64,000 nt of DNA from NCBI RefSeq assembly GCF_027921845.1, contig NZ_BSEN01000013.1:226526-290525 (forward strand). Reading direction: 5' to 3'. Origin of the DNA: Leifsonia poae. Lineage in GTDB: Bacteria; Actinomycetota; Actinomycetes; Actinomycetales; Microbacteriaceae. The translations under genes and the position numbers were made by a program. Shown here in pieces: positions 1 through 8,904 of this stretch (positions within the stretch are counted from its first letter, which is position 1; the number at the start of each line of letters is the position of its first letter). The notes below the pieces were generated by a model that was not told the DNA's origin, did not search any database, and saw nothing but the letters and a program-made list of their open reading frames with translations.

Positions 1-2
1 GC

Positions 3-827
3 TCGGCGCGCGTCGTCACGGCCGCCGCCATCATCATGTTCGCGGTGTTCGCCGCGTTCATCCCGTCGGGGGATGCCTCGATCCAGCCGATCGCGCTCGG
101 TCTCGCCGTGGGCGTCGCGATCGACGCCTTCGTGGTGCGCATGTCCCTCATCCCGGCGGTACTGATGCTGTTCGGAGACAAGGCGTGGTGGATCCCGCGC
201 TGGCTGGACCGCGCCCTGCCGAAGTTCGACGTGGAGGGGGAGGGCCTGCACAGGGAGCTCGAGCTCGCCGACTGGCCGGAGCCGGGGGATGCGCACGCGA
301 TCGTCGCCGAGGACGTGACGGTGGTGAGCGGAGGAGCGACGATCGTCGACGGTTTCGGCGTCACCGTCGCGGCCGGTGACGCGCTGGTGCTCGCCGGCGA
401 TCCCGAGAGCGGGAGGAGCGTGCTGCTGCATGCGCTCGCCGGCCGGCTGCCCGTGACCGGAGGTCGGCTCAAGGTGGCAGGCGTCGCGCTGCCCATGCGT
501 GCGGCCACGGTGCGCTCCCGGGTGGGGATCGCCCGGCTGGCATCGTCGCCCGACCCGGTCGACGCCGTGCGGGTGGCCGTGTCGAACCGGGCGGTGATCG
601 TGATGCTCGACGATCTCGACGCGGTGCGACACCCCGAACTGCGTGACGACATCGCCGACGTGCTGCTCCATGCCGCGCGTGCGGCCGCCAAACGCGACGT
701 GTCGCTCACGATCGTCGCGACGTGCGCCGACCCCGCCGACCTCGACGGACTGCTACCGCGCTCGATGGCCGTGCAGGTCGTACACCTGGCGCCCGCACGG
801 CGCCCCTCCCTCACGGCGGTGAGCTGA
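3..827 (+). CDS. MMPL-family transporter, C-terminal part, fused to a degenerate ABC-like ATPase domain (5' end outside window)
   Basis: The reading frame is open from the first bases, so the gene starts upstream of the window. The first ~55 residues are the last transmembrane part of an MMPL/RND exporter: a hydrophobic helix, then the typical GLAVGVAIDAFVVRMSLIPA segment and a DKAWWIP(R)W tail. About 190 more residues follow that MMPL proteins normally lack. They resemble a shrunken ABC nucleotide-binding domain: a P-loop-like GDPESGRS with Arg in place of the Walker A Lys, a hydrophobic strand ending in MLDDLD as Walker B, and no LSGGQ signature between them. ATP hydrolysis therefore looks doubtful. 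The stop lies one base before the next gene, a YhgE/Pip protein, so the two are probably co-translated and may work as one envelope export system. The MMPL assignment is strong; the role of the tail is inference. Confidence 0.8.
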   Translation, partial: SARVVTAAAIIMFAVFAAFIPSGDASIQPIALGLAVGVAIDAFVVRMSLIPAVLMLFGDKAWWIPRWLDRALPKFDVEGEGLHRELELADWPEPGDAHAIVAEDVTVVSGGATIVDGFGVTVAAGDALVLAGDPESGRSVLLHALAGRLPVTGGRLKVAGVALPMRAATVRSRVGIARLASSPDPVDAVRVAVSNRAVIVMLDDLDAVRHPELRDDIADVLLHAARAAAKRDVSLTIVATCADPADLDGLLPRSMAVQVVHLAPARRPSLTAVS

Positions 828-828
828 C

Positions 829-2811
829 ATGGCCGGCCGGCCGTTCTCGGCACGCGCGGGTCTGGAGAGGATCGGGGGCTGGACGGTCGCCGGGCTGGTG
901 CTGCTCCCGGTCGTGGTCGGGGGTCTGCTCACCTGGGCGCTGGCGACACCGACGGCCGATCTGCAGCGCGTGACCGCGGCCATCGTGAACGACGATGTCC
1001 CGGTCACCATCAACGGGACGAGCGTGCCATTGGGGCGGCAGTTCGCGGCCGGTCTCATCGCCGGCGATGCGCCCTCCACGACCTCGGGTGCGCCCACCCC
1101 GACTCCCGGTGTCTCGGGATCGAGTGCGGCCACCGCGACCCCCACTCCCACCCCGACCATCACGCCGACCCCGTCGCCGACGTCCCCTGCGGTGAACGGC
1201 TCGACGCCCGCCGTCGGGAACTTCACCTGGATCCTCACCAACGACGCGGAGGCGAAAGCGGGACTCCTCTCCGGCCGTTACGCGGCGCTGGTCACCATCC
1301 CGTCCGAATTCTCGGCGAACGCGACCTCGATCTCCGGGCCGGCCGCCGACGCGGAACACGCTCACCTGACGATCGAGACGAGCCCGGCATCCGCCTTCAT
1401 CGACCCGGCGCTGACCGACTCGATCACCACGGCGGCGACCGCGTCGCTCAACCGGCAGCTCATCGAGCAGTACCTCACCAATGTGTACACGGGGTTCGAC
1501 ACCATCAACCAGCAGATCGCTCAGGCCGCATCCGGGGCCGCGAGCGTGTCGTCGGGGGCATCGTCCGTCGCATCAGGAGCGTCGTCGCTGGCCTCTGGTG
1601 CGTCGTCGCTGGCGTCGGGGCTGAGCTCGCTCGACGCTGGGGCGTCCTCCCTCGCAGGCGGGCTGAACAGCCTCGACGCGGCCTCGCAGGGGCTGCCGGG
1701 GCAGACCAGCCAGCTCGCGCAGGGCGCGGAGCAGGTGGCGGCGGGGACGGATGCTGCGGCGGCGGGACTGGGCGGCGCCGTCGCCTCGTTCTCCGCCACG
1801 GTGACACAGCTCTGTCAGACGCCGGGCCGGGTGTGCGATCGCGCGAAGGCGGCGCTGGCCCAGCTCACGGCGGCGAGCGACCAGGTCGCCGCACTCGCCG
1901 GCGGCGCCGACCAGGTCGCAGCGGGCAACCAGGCGCTGGCGGCCGCGATGCCGCAGCTGGTCGCGGGGATCGGCGAATCCGCCGCCGGGGCGTCCCAGGT
2001 CGCGTCCGGAGCCGCACAGGCGGACAGCGGTGGAGCGTCGCTGAACAGCGGCGCGGCGAGTCTCGCATCCGGCTCGGCGCAGGTCGCCGGGGGAGCCGCG
2101 CAGGTGTCGGACGGCCTGGACATGGCGGTGCAGAAGATCCCGACCTACAGTGACGACGACATCGCCGTGCTCTCCGAGGTGGTCTCACAGCCCGTTCTGA
2201 CCGAACAGGCGCCGCCGTCGGCCGGGGTGCTCTCGGTGCCGTTGTTCTGCGTGGTCGCGCTCTGGATCGGCGGCATGGTCATCGCGCTCGCGCGCCGGCC
2301 GGTGCCGACCAGGGAGCTGATGTCTTCGGTGTCGTCACTCTCGATCGCCACACGCTCGGTCGCTGCGAGCGCCGTGCTCGGACTGGCGCAGGGTCTCGCC
2401 ACCGGTGCCGTGCTGCTGATCGGGTTCGATGTCGGCACGGCGGCCTGGCTGAGCTTCGTGGGGCTCGCGATGATCACCGGTGCCGTGTTCGCGGTCGTGA
2501 ACCAGGGACTGGCAGCTGCTTTCGGAGCGTTCGGGCGGCTGATCGCCGTCATCGTCGCGGTGGTGGCGCTCGGAGTCGGCCTCTCCTCGACGGTGCCCCC
2601 GGTGTTCGCGTCGCTCGCCTCCGTGCTCCCGACATCACCGGCGCTCGGGATGCTTCGAGCGGCCGCCGCGGGCGATGCGGCCGGTGCCTGGCTCGGCGTG
2701 GGCGGATGCGTGGTGTTCGCGGTGATCGGTGCGGCCCTCGTCTACGCAGGCGTCGTCGCCCGGCGCCGGGTCAGCGCCGCCGAGCTCCGCGTGCGGGCCG
2801 TGGCCGACTGA
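829..2811 (+). CDS. YhgE/Pip domain membrane protein
   Basis: This 660-residue protein has one N-terminal transmembrane helix (about residues 15-37), a large extracytoplasmic region and a C-terminal block of about five to six helices (about 470-645), the layout of YhgE/Pip-family ABC-2-like membrane proteins. A proline/threonine-rich linker (about residues 85-125) interrupts the N-terminal extracellular part. Residues ~225-430 form long Ser/Gly/Ala-rich heptad-like repeats of the type SGASSLASGASSLASG, expected to be an extended coiled coil or beta-helical stalk. The family includes the phage infection protein of Lactococcus and partners of LXG and MMPL-type exporters. It starts one base after the stop of the MMPL fusion gene, which points to a joint function at the membrane. 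The substrate is unknown. Confidence 0.85.
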   Translation: MAGRPFSARAGLERIGGWTVAGLVLLPVVVGGLLTWALATPTADLQRVTAAIVNDDVPVTINGTSVPLGRQFAAGLIAGDAPSTTSGAPTPTPGVSGSSAATATPTPTPTITPTPSPTSPAVNGSTPAVGNFTWILTNDAEAKAGLLSGRYAALVTIPSEFSANATSISGPAADAEHAHLTIETSPASAFIDPALTDSITTAATASLNRQLIEQYLTNVYTGFDTINQQIAQAASGAASVSSGASSVASGASSLASGASSLASGLSSLDAGASSLAGGLNSLDAASQGLPGQTSQLAQGAEQVAAGTDAAAAGLGGAVASFSATVTQLCQTPGRVCDRAKAALAQLTAASDQVAALAGGADQVAAGNQALAAAMPQLVAGIGESAAGASQVASGAAQADSGGASLNSGAASLASGSAQVAGGAAQVSDGLDMAVQKIPTYSDDDIAVLSEVVSQPVLTEQAPPSAGVLSVPLFCVVALWIGGMVIALARRPVPTRELMSSVSSLSIATRSVAASAVLGLAQGLATGAVLLIGFDVGTAAWLSFVGLAMITGAVFAVVNQGLAAAFGAFGRLIAVIVAVVALGVGLSSTVPPVFASLASVLPTSPALGMLRAAAAGDAAGAWLGVGGCVVFAVIGAALVYAGVVARRRVSAAELRVRAVAD

Positions 2812-2831
2812 CGCCGGTCACCGGCTGCGAT

Positions 2832-4904
2832 TCAGCGGTCGCAGGCGTACAGGTCGTCGAGCATCGCGTTCATCGAGCCGGTTCCACCGAGGATGACGAC
2901 GTTCGCCGCGTGCAGCTTTGCGATCGAGCTGATCACTGCCTGCGGAACGCACGTTCCGTTCGTGAGGAACAGCGGCCCGTGGGCTCGTCCCGCCAGCGCG
3001 CCACCGCTCAGACCGTCGGGGAAGTTCAGACCGGTCGCGAGGTACACCGTGTTCGCCGTCGTGAACGTCAGCCCGTTCACGGCGGACGAGACGGCGTACC
3101 GGTCGGCTCCCGCCGCTCGCGCGACGGTGATGCCGCTGCCGAGCGAGCCGGCGATGCCGCTGCTGACCGATGCGGTCCCACCCGCGATCGTGATGGCTCC
3201 GACGTGCAGCGAGCGCAGGAGCCCGAGCGTCGCCGCGTCCGTGCGCGACGCAGTGCCCTTGACCATGACGACGGGGGCGCCAACCGACGCCGCTGCGCCG
3301 CTCGCGGAAAGGGCGTCCGGATAGTTCAGGCCGGTCACGACGAAGGCCGCCGCGGCGCCGGCAGGAAAGGCGTAGCGGTCGACAGCGCGGGACACCGCAT
3401 AACGATCGGCCCCCGACAACCGCACCGTCGGTGCCATCGACGCGAGCTTCGCGGCGACCGCGTTGCTCACGGAGGCGGGGCCTCCGACGACCACGATCTT
3501 CGAAGGGTGCAAGCGCCTGATCTCGGCGGTGACCGAACCGGGCACGGACTGCGCATTGGTCAGGAGGAGCGAGCCACCCTGATGGGCAGCAGCCGGACCA
3601 GCCGAGAGCGCATCCGGGAAGGCCGTGCCCGACGCCACGTACACCACGGGCGCGCCGTGCGTCGAGTCGGGGAAGGCGCGCTGGGAGACCGCGACCGACT
3701 CCGTGAACCGGTCAGGAGCCTGCACGCGAGTTGTCGCTACGCCAGGGATCCTCACGATCCCCGCCGGAGGCATCCAGGTGTCGCCTCCGAGCGTCCCCCG
3801 AGCTTTCACGACGGCTTCGACGCCGATCTGGTGACCGACGTCGCCGGGACCCAGAGGGTACGTGGAGTGCATCACCGACCTCGGAACGGGCGAACCGAAC
3901 GTGGACACGGTCGTCGTGGTACGGCGCCAGATGTAGGCAACGCCCGAGGGTGCTGGGCTCCAGGTCCCGGGATCGGCGGCCAGTGTGGCGCCCAGTATCG
4001 GCGTACCGCTCAGAGACGAGGCGATCGTGCGCGTCATGCCCGCGAACGTCGCCGTCGTGCAGCCGAGGTCGACGGGGGCCGGGGGAGGATCAGCGCTCGA
4101 GATCACCGACGCGCAGACCCGATAGGTCCCTGCGCGTGTGATCAAGCTCAGCATGGTGAAGCCCTTGACGCCGACGAGTCCCGGATGGGATGCCACGATG
4201 TCGGGCCGAGCGAGGTCCGCATCGCCGCCGCCGATCACGGCGAGCTTGCGGTAGGAGCCGTCGTCCTGGCGCTGGCTCAGTGCGCCGACGACCTGGTCGT
4301 CGGAACGGTGCAGGTTGTCGCTGATCCAGCCGGTCGCGACCATCCCGTATCCCGTCGGATCGGTGGGCGTCGTCAGGGACTCGACCCTCCCGCCGAGCTT
4401 GGCGTGCGGCAGCGTGTACGACAGGCAGCCGAGGCTGATGTAACCGGCCGCGTCCGTGTTGCCGAGCGTCTTCGTCCCCTGCGCGGTCACGGCGACGCAG
4501 ATGCGATAGGTGCCGGCGATCGTCGGGCCGAAATCGTTGCTGAAGCCGTGGTTCGGGCCGGCGGCCGGGTACGCTTTGCCCACGTCGGGGCGTGGAAGGG
4601 ACGATGGCGTCTGGTAGACGACGTGCTCAGGCTGCTCCGGCGCTTCCTTGGTGATCCTCAGCATGCTGTCGGTCGAGTGCGGATTGTTCAGATCGATGAC
4701 CCAGCCCGTAGCCACGACTCCCGCGAACTCGGAGACATACGTCAGAGAGTCCAGGTGGCCGACGAGGTGCGCCGGCGCCTTCGTGCCGGCGACGGCCGGC
4801 GACACGGCCCCGACGGCCAGCGCGAGCGCACCGACGATGGACATGACGATGGCTGCGCTGCGGCGCACGGCTGGCCTCCCCCTCGGCGGTGACCGCCGCG
4901 ACAT
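2832..4904 (-). CDS. secreted protein with three cell-wall-binding type 2 repeats
   Basis: A 690-residue exported protein. The N-terminus has several arginines, a hydrophobic stretch (SIVGALALAVGAVSPAVA) and a likely signal peptidase site after AVA near residue 40. The middle (about 45-390) contains repeated beta-rich modules with paired motifs such as the A(T)GWI(S)D(N) stretch, of unknown function. The last ~300 residues carry three cell-wall-binding repeat 2 modules (PF04122 type), each showing ADRYAVS or DRFTESVAVS, then a (N/A)(F/Y)PD(A/G)LS motif and a VVGG/IAGG/ILGG turn. Such repeats hold proteins non-covalently to the wall through anionic polymers. The gene converges with the YhgE/Pip gene. 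A second in-frame Met further inside could be the start, but the first Met keeps the positively charged n-region. The catalytic or adhesive role is not evident. Confidence 0.85.
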   Translation of the reverse strand: MSRRSPPRGRPAVRRSAAIVMSIVGALALAVGAVSPAVAGTKAPAHLVGHLDSLTYVSEFAGVVATGWVIDLNNPHSTDSMLRITKEAPEQPEHVVYQTPSSLPRPDVGKAYPAAGPNHGFSNDFGPTIAGTYRICVAVTAQGTKTLGNTDAAGYISLGCLSYTLPHAKLGGRVESLTTPTDPTGYGMVATGWISDNLHRSDDQVVGALSQRQDDGSYRKLAVIGGGDADLARPDIVASHPGLVGVKGFTMLSLITRAGTYRVCASVISSADPPPAPVDLGCTTATFAGMTRTIASSLSGTPILGATLAADPGTWSPAPSGVAYIWRRTTTTVSTFGSPVPRSVMHSTYPLGPGDVGHQIGVEAVVKARGTLGGDTWMPPAGIVRIPGVATTRVQAPDRFTESVAVSQRAFPDSTHGAPVVYVASGTAFPDALSAGPAAAHQGGSLLLTNAQSVPGSVTAEIRRLHPSKIVVVGGPASVSNAVAAKLASMAPTVRLSGADRYAVSRAVDRYAFPAGAAAAFVVTGLNYPDALSASGAAASVGAPVVMVKGTASRTDAATLGLLRSLHVGAITIAGGTASVSSGIAGSLGSGITVARAAGADRYAVSSAVNGLTFTTANTVYLATGLNFPDGLSGGALAGRAHGPLFLTNGTCVPQAVISSIAKLHAANVVILGGTGSMNAMLDDLYACDR

Positions 4905-5039
4905 CCCGATCGGCCGCGCGGTGACCCCCGGCCCGCGACTCAGCGTAGGGGAGAGTGCGATGCTACGGCCGTTCGACGGAGGGCCGGATCGTCCTGTCTG
5001 AGAACTTTCGAAGAATCCGGTGACCGGCCGGCCGCCGGC

Positions 5040-5879
5040 TCACATCTCCTCGTGGCGGTTGGGGTCGGCGTCGAACAGCCGGCCGTCGGGCCTGCCGAGC
5101 GCCGTGATCGCGTCGAGCTCGGCGGTGTCCAGCTCGAAGCCGAAGATGTCGAGGTTGGAGCGCTGACGGTCAGGGCTCTCCGACTTGGGGATGGGCACGG
5201 CGCCGAGCTGGGTGTGCCAGCGCAGGATCACCTGAGCCGGCGTGACGCCGTGACGCTCGGCCGCCTCGGTGATCGCGGGCTCGGAGATGATCGCCTTCGC
5301 GCGTCCGAGGGGACTCCACGCCTCGGTCACGATGCCGTGCTCGGCGTGGAAGGCCCGCAGGGCCTCCTGCGGGAAGTAGGGGTGCATCTCGATCTGATTG
5401 ACCGCGGGCAGCACGCCGGTCTCGTCGGCCAGCCGGGTGAGGAACTCTTCGGTGAAATTCGAGACGCCGATGGAGCGCACGACCCCGTTCTTCTGCAGCG
5501 CGATCATCGCCCGCCACGAGTCGACGTACTTGTCGACGCTCGGATTCGGCCAGTGGATGAGGTAGAGGTCGATCACGTCGGTGTCGAGCGCCTCGCGGGA
5601 CTCGTCGAACGAGGCCAGGGTCTCGTCGTACCCGTGATGCCGGCCGGGGAGCTTGGTGGTGACGGTGATCTCGTCGCGAGGGACGCTGCTGGCCTTGACC
5701 GCGCGGCCGACGGCCGCCTCGTTGCCGTAGTTGACCGCCGTGTCGATGAGCCGATAGCCCAGCTCGAGGGCGCTCGTCACGGCTGCCACCCCTTCGTCGG
5801 ACTTCAGCGGGTACGTTCCGAAGCCGATCGCGTCGATGCTGCGGCCGTCGTTCAACTGGTGGGTGGGAATCGCGTTCAT
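5040..5879 (-). CDS. aldo/keto reductase
   Basis: A 279-residue NADPH-dependent aldo/keto reductase of the AKR5-like 2,5-diketo-D-gluconate reductase type. It shows the family motifs in order: GFGTYPL near the start, the catalytic Asp-Tyr pair in LIDTAVNYGNE, the Lys in VTTKLPG, the His in YLIHWPNP, then GVSNF, NQIEMHPYFPQ and the C-terminal cofactor patch PIPKSESPDRQRSN. Length is normal. The frame is open further upstream, but the preceding sequence is the 5903-6544 gene read in another frame, and alignment to the family places the start at the ATG of MNAIPTHQL. It reduces small carbonyl compounds; the natural substrate cannot be read from the sequence. It stands downstream of a membrane protein gene on the same strand with a gap of 23 bases. 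Confidence 0.92.
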   Translation of the reverse strand: MNAIPTHQLNDGRSIDAIGFGTYPLKSDEGVAAVTSALELGYRLIDTAVNYGNEAAVGRAVKASSVPRDEITVTTKLPGRHHGYDETLASFDESREALDTDVIDLYLIHWPNPSVDKYVDSWRAMIALQKNGVVRSIGVSNFTEEFLTRLADETGVLPAVNQIEMHPYFPQEALRAFHAEHGIVTEAWSPLGRAKAIISEPAITEAAERHGVTPAQVILRWHTQLGAVPIPKSESPDRQRSNLDIFGFELDTAELDAITALGRPDGRLFDADPNRHEEM

Positions 5880-5902
5880 GCCCGGACGATATACCTTCGC
5901 GA

Positions 5903-6544
5903 TCAGCGAGGCGAGGCCGCAGGCGCAATCGCCCGGCGGCTCAGCACGGCAGCGGCGAAGAAGCACGCGGCGCCGAGGAACGTTCCGGCGTTCGCCCAGA
6001 ACAGACTGACGAGATCGTCGGTCGACGGCAGCACGAACGCCCCGATCGCGGAGAGGCCGAAGAGCACCGAACCGAGCATGTTCAGCCACGTGCACCGCCA
6101 CGTGCGTGCCCGGGGATCCCACAGCCTGTCCCGCTCCGTGGTCGCGGCGACGGCGAAGGCGCTCGAGACGAGGAAGCAGATGGACCCGAAGGCATCCGGA
6201 CGCCAGCCGCTGCTCAGCTGTGTCTGGCTGTTGATGGCGGTGATCAGGGCATCCGTCGTGCTGATGTTGAAGAACAGGGTCCCCACGAACTGCACGGCCG
6301 CCGACCACCAGTCGAAGCGGTCTGGACGGTTGCCGCCGCGCCGCGGCGGGCGGCGTCCGCTCAGCGCGAGCTGGATGAACCCCGCCGCCGTGAAGAAGAG
6401 CGCGCCGACGAAGAAGGTCAGGTCGGCCACGACGGTGCCGACGGCCTCCTGGTAGAACGGGACGGCGCCGACCATGAAGAACAGCGAACCCACCGCGAAA
6501 CCCCAGGCTTCACGCCTGAGACGGATGGCTCGCTCTGCCGGCAT
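5903..6544 (-). CDS. YrhK-like integral membrane protein
   Basis: A 213-residue membrane protein with about five to six hydrophobic helices. It holds two similar halves, each with a Trp-rich start followed by GSLFFMVGA or GTLFFNIST and a helix, which resembles the YrhK domain (WxxxxxxxGS-x-xF pattern). Charged segments such as RRPPRRGGNRPDRFDWW separate the halves and are probably cytoplasmic. No catalytic motif is visible. It lies between the DUF1611 gene and the aldo/keto reductase gene, all leftward, but nothing else links them. Function unknown. Confidence 0.75.
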   Translation of the reverse strand: MPAERAIRLRREAWGFAVGSLFFMVGAVPFYQEAVGTVVADLTFFVGALFFTAAGFIQLALSGRRPPRRGGNRPDRFDWWSAAVQFVGTLFFNISTTDALITAINSQTQLSSGWRPDAFGSICFLVSSAFAVAATTERDRLWDPRARTWRCTWLNMLGSVLFGLSAIGAFVLPSTDDLVSLFWANAGTFLGAACFFAAAVLSRRAIAPAASPR

Positions 6545-6568
6545 GGTCAGAGCCTAGGGCTCAGCGCA

Positions 6569-7657
6569 TCAGGCCGTCAGTACCCTGCCGTCGACGAGTT
6601 CCGGGAAGGCGAGCAGCACCATGTCGACCAGCCGGTCGAGCGGGCGGGTCAGCGGGTCGGTGGCGGGAAGACCGAGCTCGAGCTCGTGCTCGTCGATGGA
6701 CCGGCCGATCTCGGTGTCGGTCATCCCCTCGTGGTTGATCGTGACGCCGATCACCGTCGTCTCCGCGAATGCTTCGATCAGGGTGATCTCGCTCGCCGCC
6801 GTCGGGGTCGGCATCATCGGGAAGTCCCCGAGCATGGTGCGCGCCGGCGCATGCTGCACGATGACGCCCTGCGGCCGACTCCCGCGGAGGATGGCGCCGG
6901 AGCTGAGGTAGGCGGGGTGGCTCAGGGCGCCCTGGCCCTCGACGATGATCACGTCCGGGTCCTCGTTCTCCCACGCGGAGACGACCTGCGCCTCCACCTC
7001 GCCCGAGCAGAACTGGGGGATGGTCGCGTCGAGCGCGACCGCATAACGCGCGCCCTGGATCAGCGCCGTCTGGCCGGTGCCGATCATCACGGCGCGGATG
7101 CCCTGAGCGTTCAGAGCCTGCGTGAGCAGGGTGGCCGTCGTGCGCTTGCCCACCGAACCGTCGGTGCCGAGCACCGCGATGCGCGGGCAGGTGACATCGA
7201 AGATGCGACCGGTGAACAGCTTCAGGTCCTTCATCTCCTTCGGGCGACGGACGTCGGTGATCATCACGCCGGCGAGCAGAGCAGCCGCGACGAACTCTGC
7301 GTCGTCGTTGAGGAACTCGTGCAGGCCGTTCACCAGGTTCATGCCGCGGTCGATCCCGTCGAGCAGCACCGCCCGCTGGCTCTCGGTGAGCAGGCCGTCA
7401 GCCGGCGCCATCCCGAAGATCAGCGTGTCGGGCACGCCGCCGGCGTGCGCGATCGACTCGGCGAGGCTGGCGAGCACCGGGATGCCGTTGCGCACCCCGT
7501 CCAGGATGAGTCCCGCATCCTCGCCGGCGTGCGTGCTGTCCACGACGCTCAGGATCTCGTACTTCTCGGAATGACGGACGAGACCGTTGGCGGTCTTTCC
7601 GTCCTGCTCTCCGAAGAGCCCCTCGCAGTAGACGACGGCTTTCACGGACGCGGACAT
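6569..7657 (-). CDS. DUF1611 family P-loop protein (DgcN-like)
   Basis: A 362-residue protein of the DUF1611 family. The N-terminal ~130 residues form a Rossmann-like domain (VVYCEGLFG, LVNGLHEFL), and the C-terminal part has a P-loop GTDGSVGKRTTA and an acidic strand DVIIVEGQGALSHPAY typical of the family. DgcN and its partner DgcA act in D-amino-acid or D-glutamate catabolism in some proteobacteria; whether this holds here is inference, since no partner racemase lies beside it. I chose the ATG of MSASVKAVV because it fits the family start and is preceded by AGGAG at 7 bases. An upstream in-frame Met would add 32 residues through a structured leader. That leader folds the ribosome binding site into a perfect 8-bp stem, which suggests translational control. 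Confidence 0.82.
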   Translation of the reverse strand: MSASVKAVVYCEGLFGEQDGKTANGLVRHSEKYEILSVVDSTHAGEDAGLILDGVRNGIPVLASLAESIAHAGGVPDTLIFGMAPADGLLTESQRAVLLDGIDRGMNLVNGLHEFLNDDAEFVAAALLAGVMITDVRRPKEMKDLKLFTGRIFDVTCPRIAVLGTDGSVGKRTTATLLTQALNAQGIRAVMIGTGQTALIQGARYAVALDATIPQFCSGEVEAQVVSAWENEDPDVIIVEGQGALSHPAYLSSGAILRGSRPQGVIVQHAPARTMLGDFPMMPTPTAASEITLIEAFAETTVIGVTINHEGMTDTEIGRSIDEHELELGLPATDPLTRPLDRLVDMVLLAFPELVDGRVLTA

Positions 7658-7661
7658 GGCG

Positions 7662-7761
7662 CTCCTCTGATAGGCACAGAGGAGGCGACGGGATCGTGGC
7701 CGGATCGGATGATCCATTCGGTCAACGAGGCATCTTCCCTGAAGTCGGCGCACTGCCGACT
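7662..7761 (-). promoter_or_regulatory. structured mRNA leader with a ribosome-binding-site-sequestering hairpin
   Basis: Read on the minus strand just ahead of the DUF1611 gene, the leader contains two hairpins. The distal one (7743-7761) has 7-bp arms AGTCGGC/GCCGACT with a 5-base loop. The proximal one (7662-7684) has perfect 8-bp arms CTCCTCTG/CAGAGGAG with a 7-base loop, and its 3' arm includes the AGGAG ribosome binding site of the gene. Opening this stem would be needed for translation. The arrangement suggests a riboswitch, protein-controlled leader or thermosensor, but I recognise no known class. Confidence 0.5.
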
Positions 7762-7810
7762 CCCGAACCGTAGCAGGGGTTCCTGTGGACGGCCCCGCCG
7801 GAGTGCGGCG

Positions 7811-8857
7811 TCAGTGTTGCGGGAGGTCGCCGGGGACGAGCACCGTGATGCCGGTCGGCGGCGCGACCTCCATCCGTTCCAGCAGGGGTCCGCCCTGTTC
7901 GAGCGCGACGACGTCGCCCAGCAGGTCCTGCGGGCGGAGCGCTCCGTCGGCGACGAGGGCGAGCATCCCCGGATAGTCGGCCGCCGCCATGCCGTGACTG
8001 CCGAGGAGGTCGAGCTCCCAGGCGATCACCCGATCGAGGGGCAGCACGGGCAGCTGATCGTGGGCGAGCAGCCCGATCTGCACGTGCCGCCCGCGACGCC
8101 GGAGCGAGAGCACGGCATCCGTGCTGGTCGTCGCCGACCCGACGGCGTCGACGCTGACGTGCGCGCCACCGCCGGTGAGATCGTGCACCTCGGCGACGGT
8201 CGACGTGCCTGCGACCACGGTGTGCTCAGCCCCCACCTGACGGGCGAGTTCGAGCGCCGCGGGATTGCGGTCCACCGCGACGACGCGTGCTCCGAGTGCC
8301 TCCGCGATCATGACCGCACTCAGGCCGACGCCGCCGGCGCCGTACACGACGACCCACTCGCCGCGCTGCACGGCCGCTCGCACCCGCACCGCCCGGTAGG
8401 CCGTGGCGAACCGGCAACCGAGGCTCGCGGCGGCCTCATCCGTCAGGGCGTCGGGAACCGCGACCAGGTTGAGATCGGCGGCCCGGATGCTCACCAGCTC
8501 GGCGTGCGATCCCCAGTGCGTGAACCCGGGCTGCGTCTGATCCGGGCACACCTGCGCCTCGCCGCGGGCGCACCATTCGCAGCGGCCGCATCCGTTGACG
8601 AAGGGGGCCGTCACGCGGTCGCCGACGCGCCAGTCGCGAACACCGGATCCGACGGCCGCAACGGTTCCCACGAACTCGTGACCGGGCACGTGGGGGAGGT
8701 GCACGCTGTCGTCGTGCCCGGCCCAGGCGTGCCAGTCGCTGCGGCAGAGCCCGGAGGCGGCCACGCGGATGACGGCGCCGCCATCGGGCGCGACGGGGTC
8801 GGGTACCTCGCGCAGGGTGATCGGGCCGCCGAACCGGTCGTAGACGAGTGCCCTCAT
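7811..8857 (-). CDS. zinc-dependent alcohol dehydrogenase
   Basis: A 348-residue medium-chain dehydrogenase/reductase. Catalytic zinc ligands are present: Cys in SGLCRSDWH, His-Glu in PGHEFVGTV, and Cys in SLGCRFATAYRA. Structural zinc is bound by the four cysteines of CGRCEWCARGEAQVC. The nucleotide-binding fold starts with VVVYGAGGVGLSAV, and the Asp of VVAVDRN at the end of the second strand favours NAD over NADP. It oxidises or reduces an alcohol/aldehyde of unknown identity. It stands alone between the DUF1611 and Nudix genes on the same strand with ordinary gaps, so no pathway is suggested. Confidence 0.92.
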   Translation of the reverse strand: MRALVYDRFGGPITLREVPDPVAPDGGAVIRVAASGLCRSDWHAWAGHDDSVHLPHVPGHEFVGTVAAVGSGVRDWRVGDRVTAPFVNGCGRCEWCARGEAQVCPDQTQPGFTHWGSHAELVSIRAADLNLVAVPDALTDEAAASLGCRFATAYRAVRVRAAVQRGEWVVVYGAGGVGLSAVMIAEALGARVVAVDRNPAALELARQVGAEHTVVAGTSTVAEVHDLTGGGAHVSVDAVGSATTSTDAVLSLRRRGRHVQIGLLAHDQLPVLPLDRVIAWELDLLGSHGMAAADYPGMLALVADGALRPQDLLGDVVALEQGGPLLERMEVAPPTGITVLVPGDLPQH

Positions 8858-8904
8858 GCCTGTGCTCCGACCATGTCGTTCATGCTAGCCGGGGCCGGCC
8901 GGGC

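Noticed and set aside
2706..4892. Plus-strand open frame of 728 codons opposite the cell-wall-binding protein gene
   Set aside because: Arg-rich product without domains, antisense to a gene with signal peptide and three recognisable repeats. Typical of high-GC DNA.
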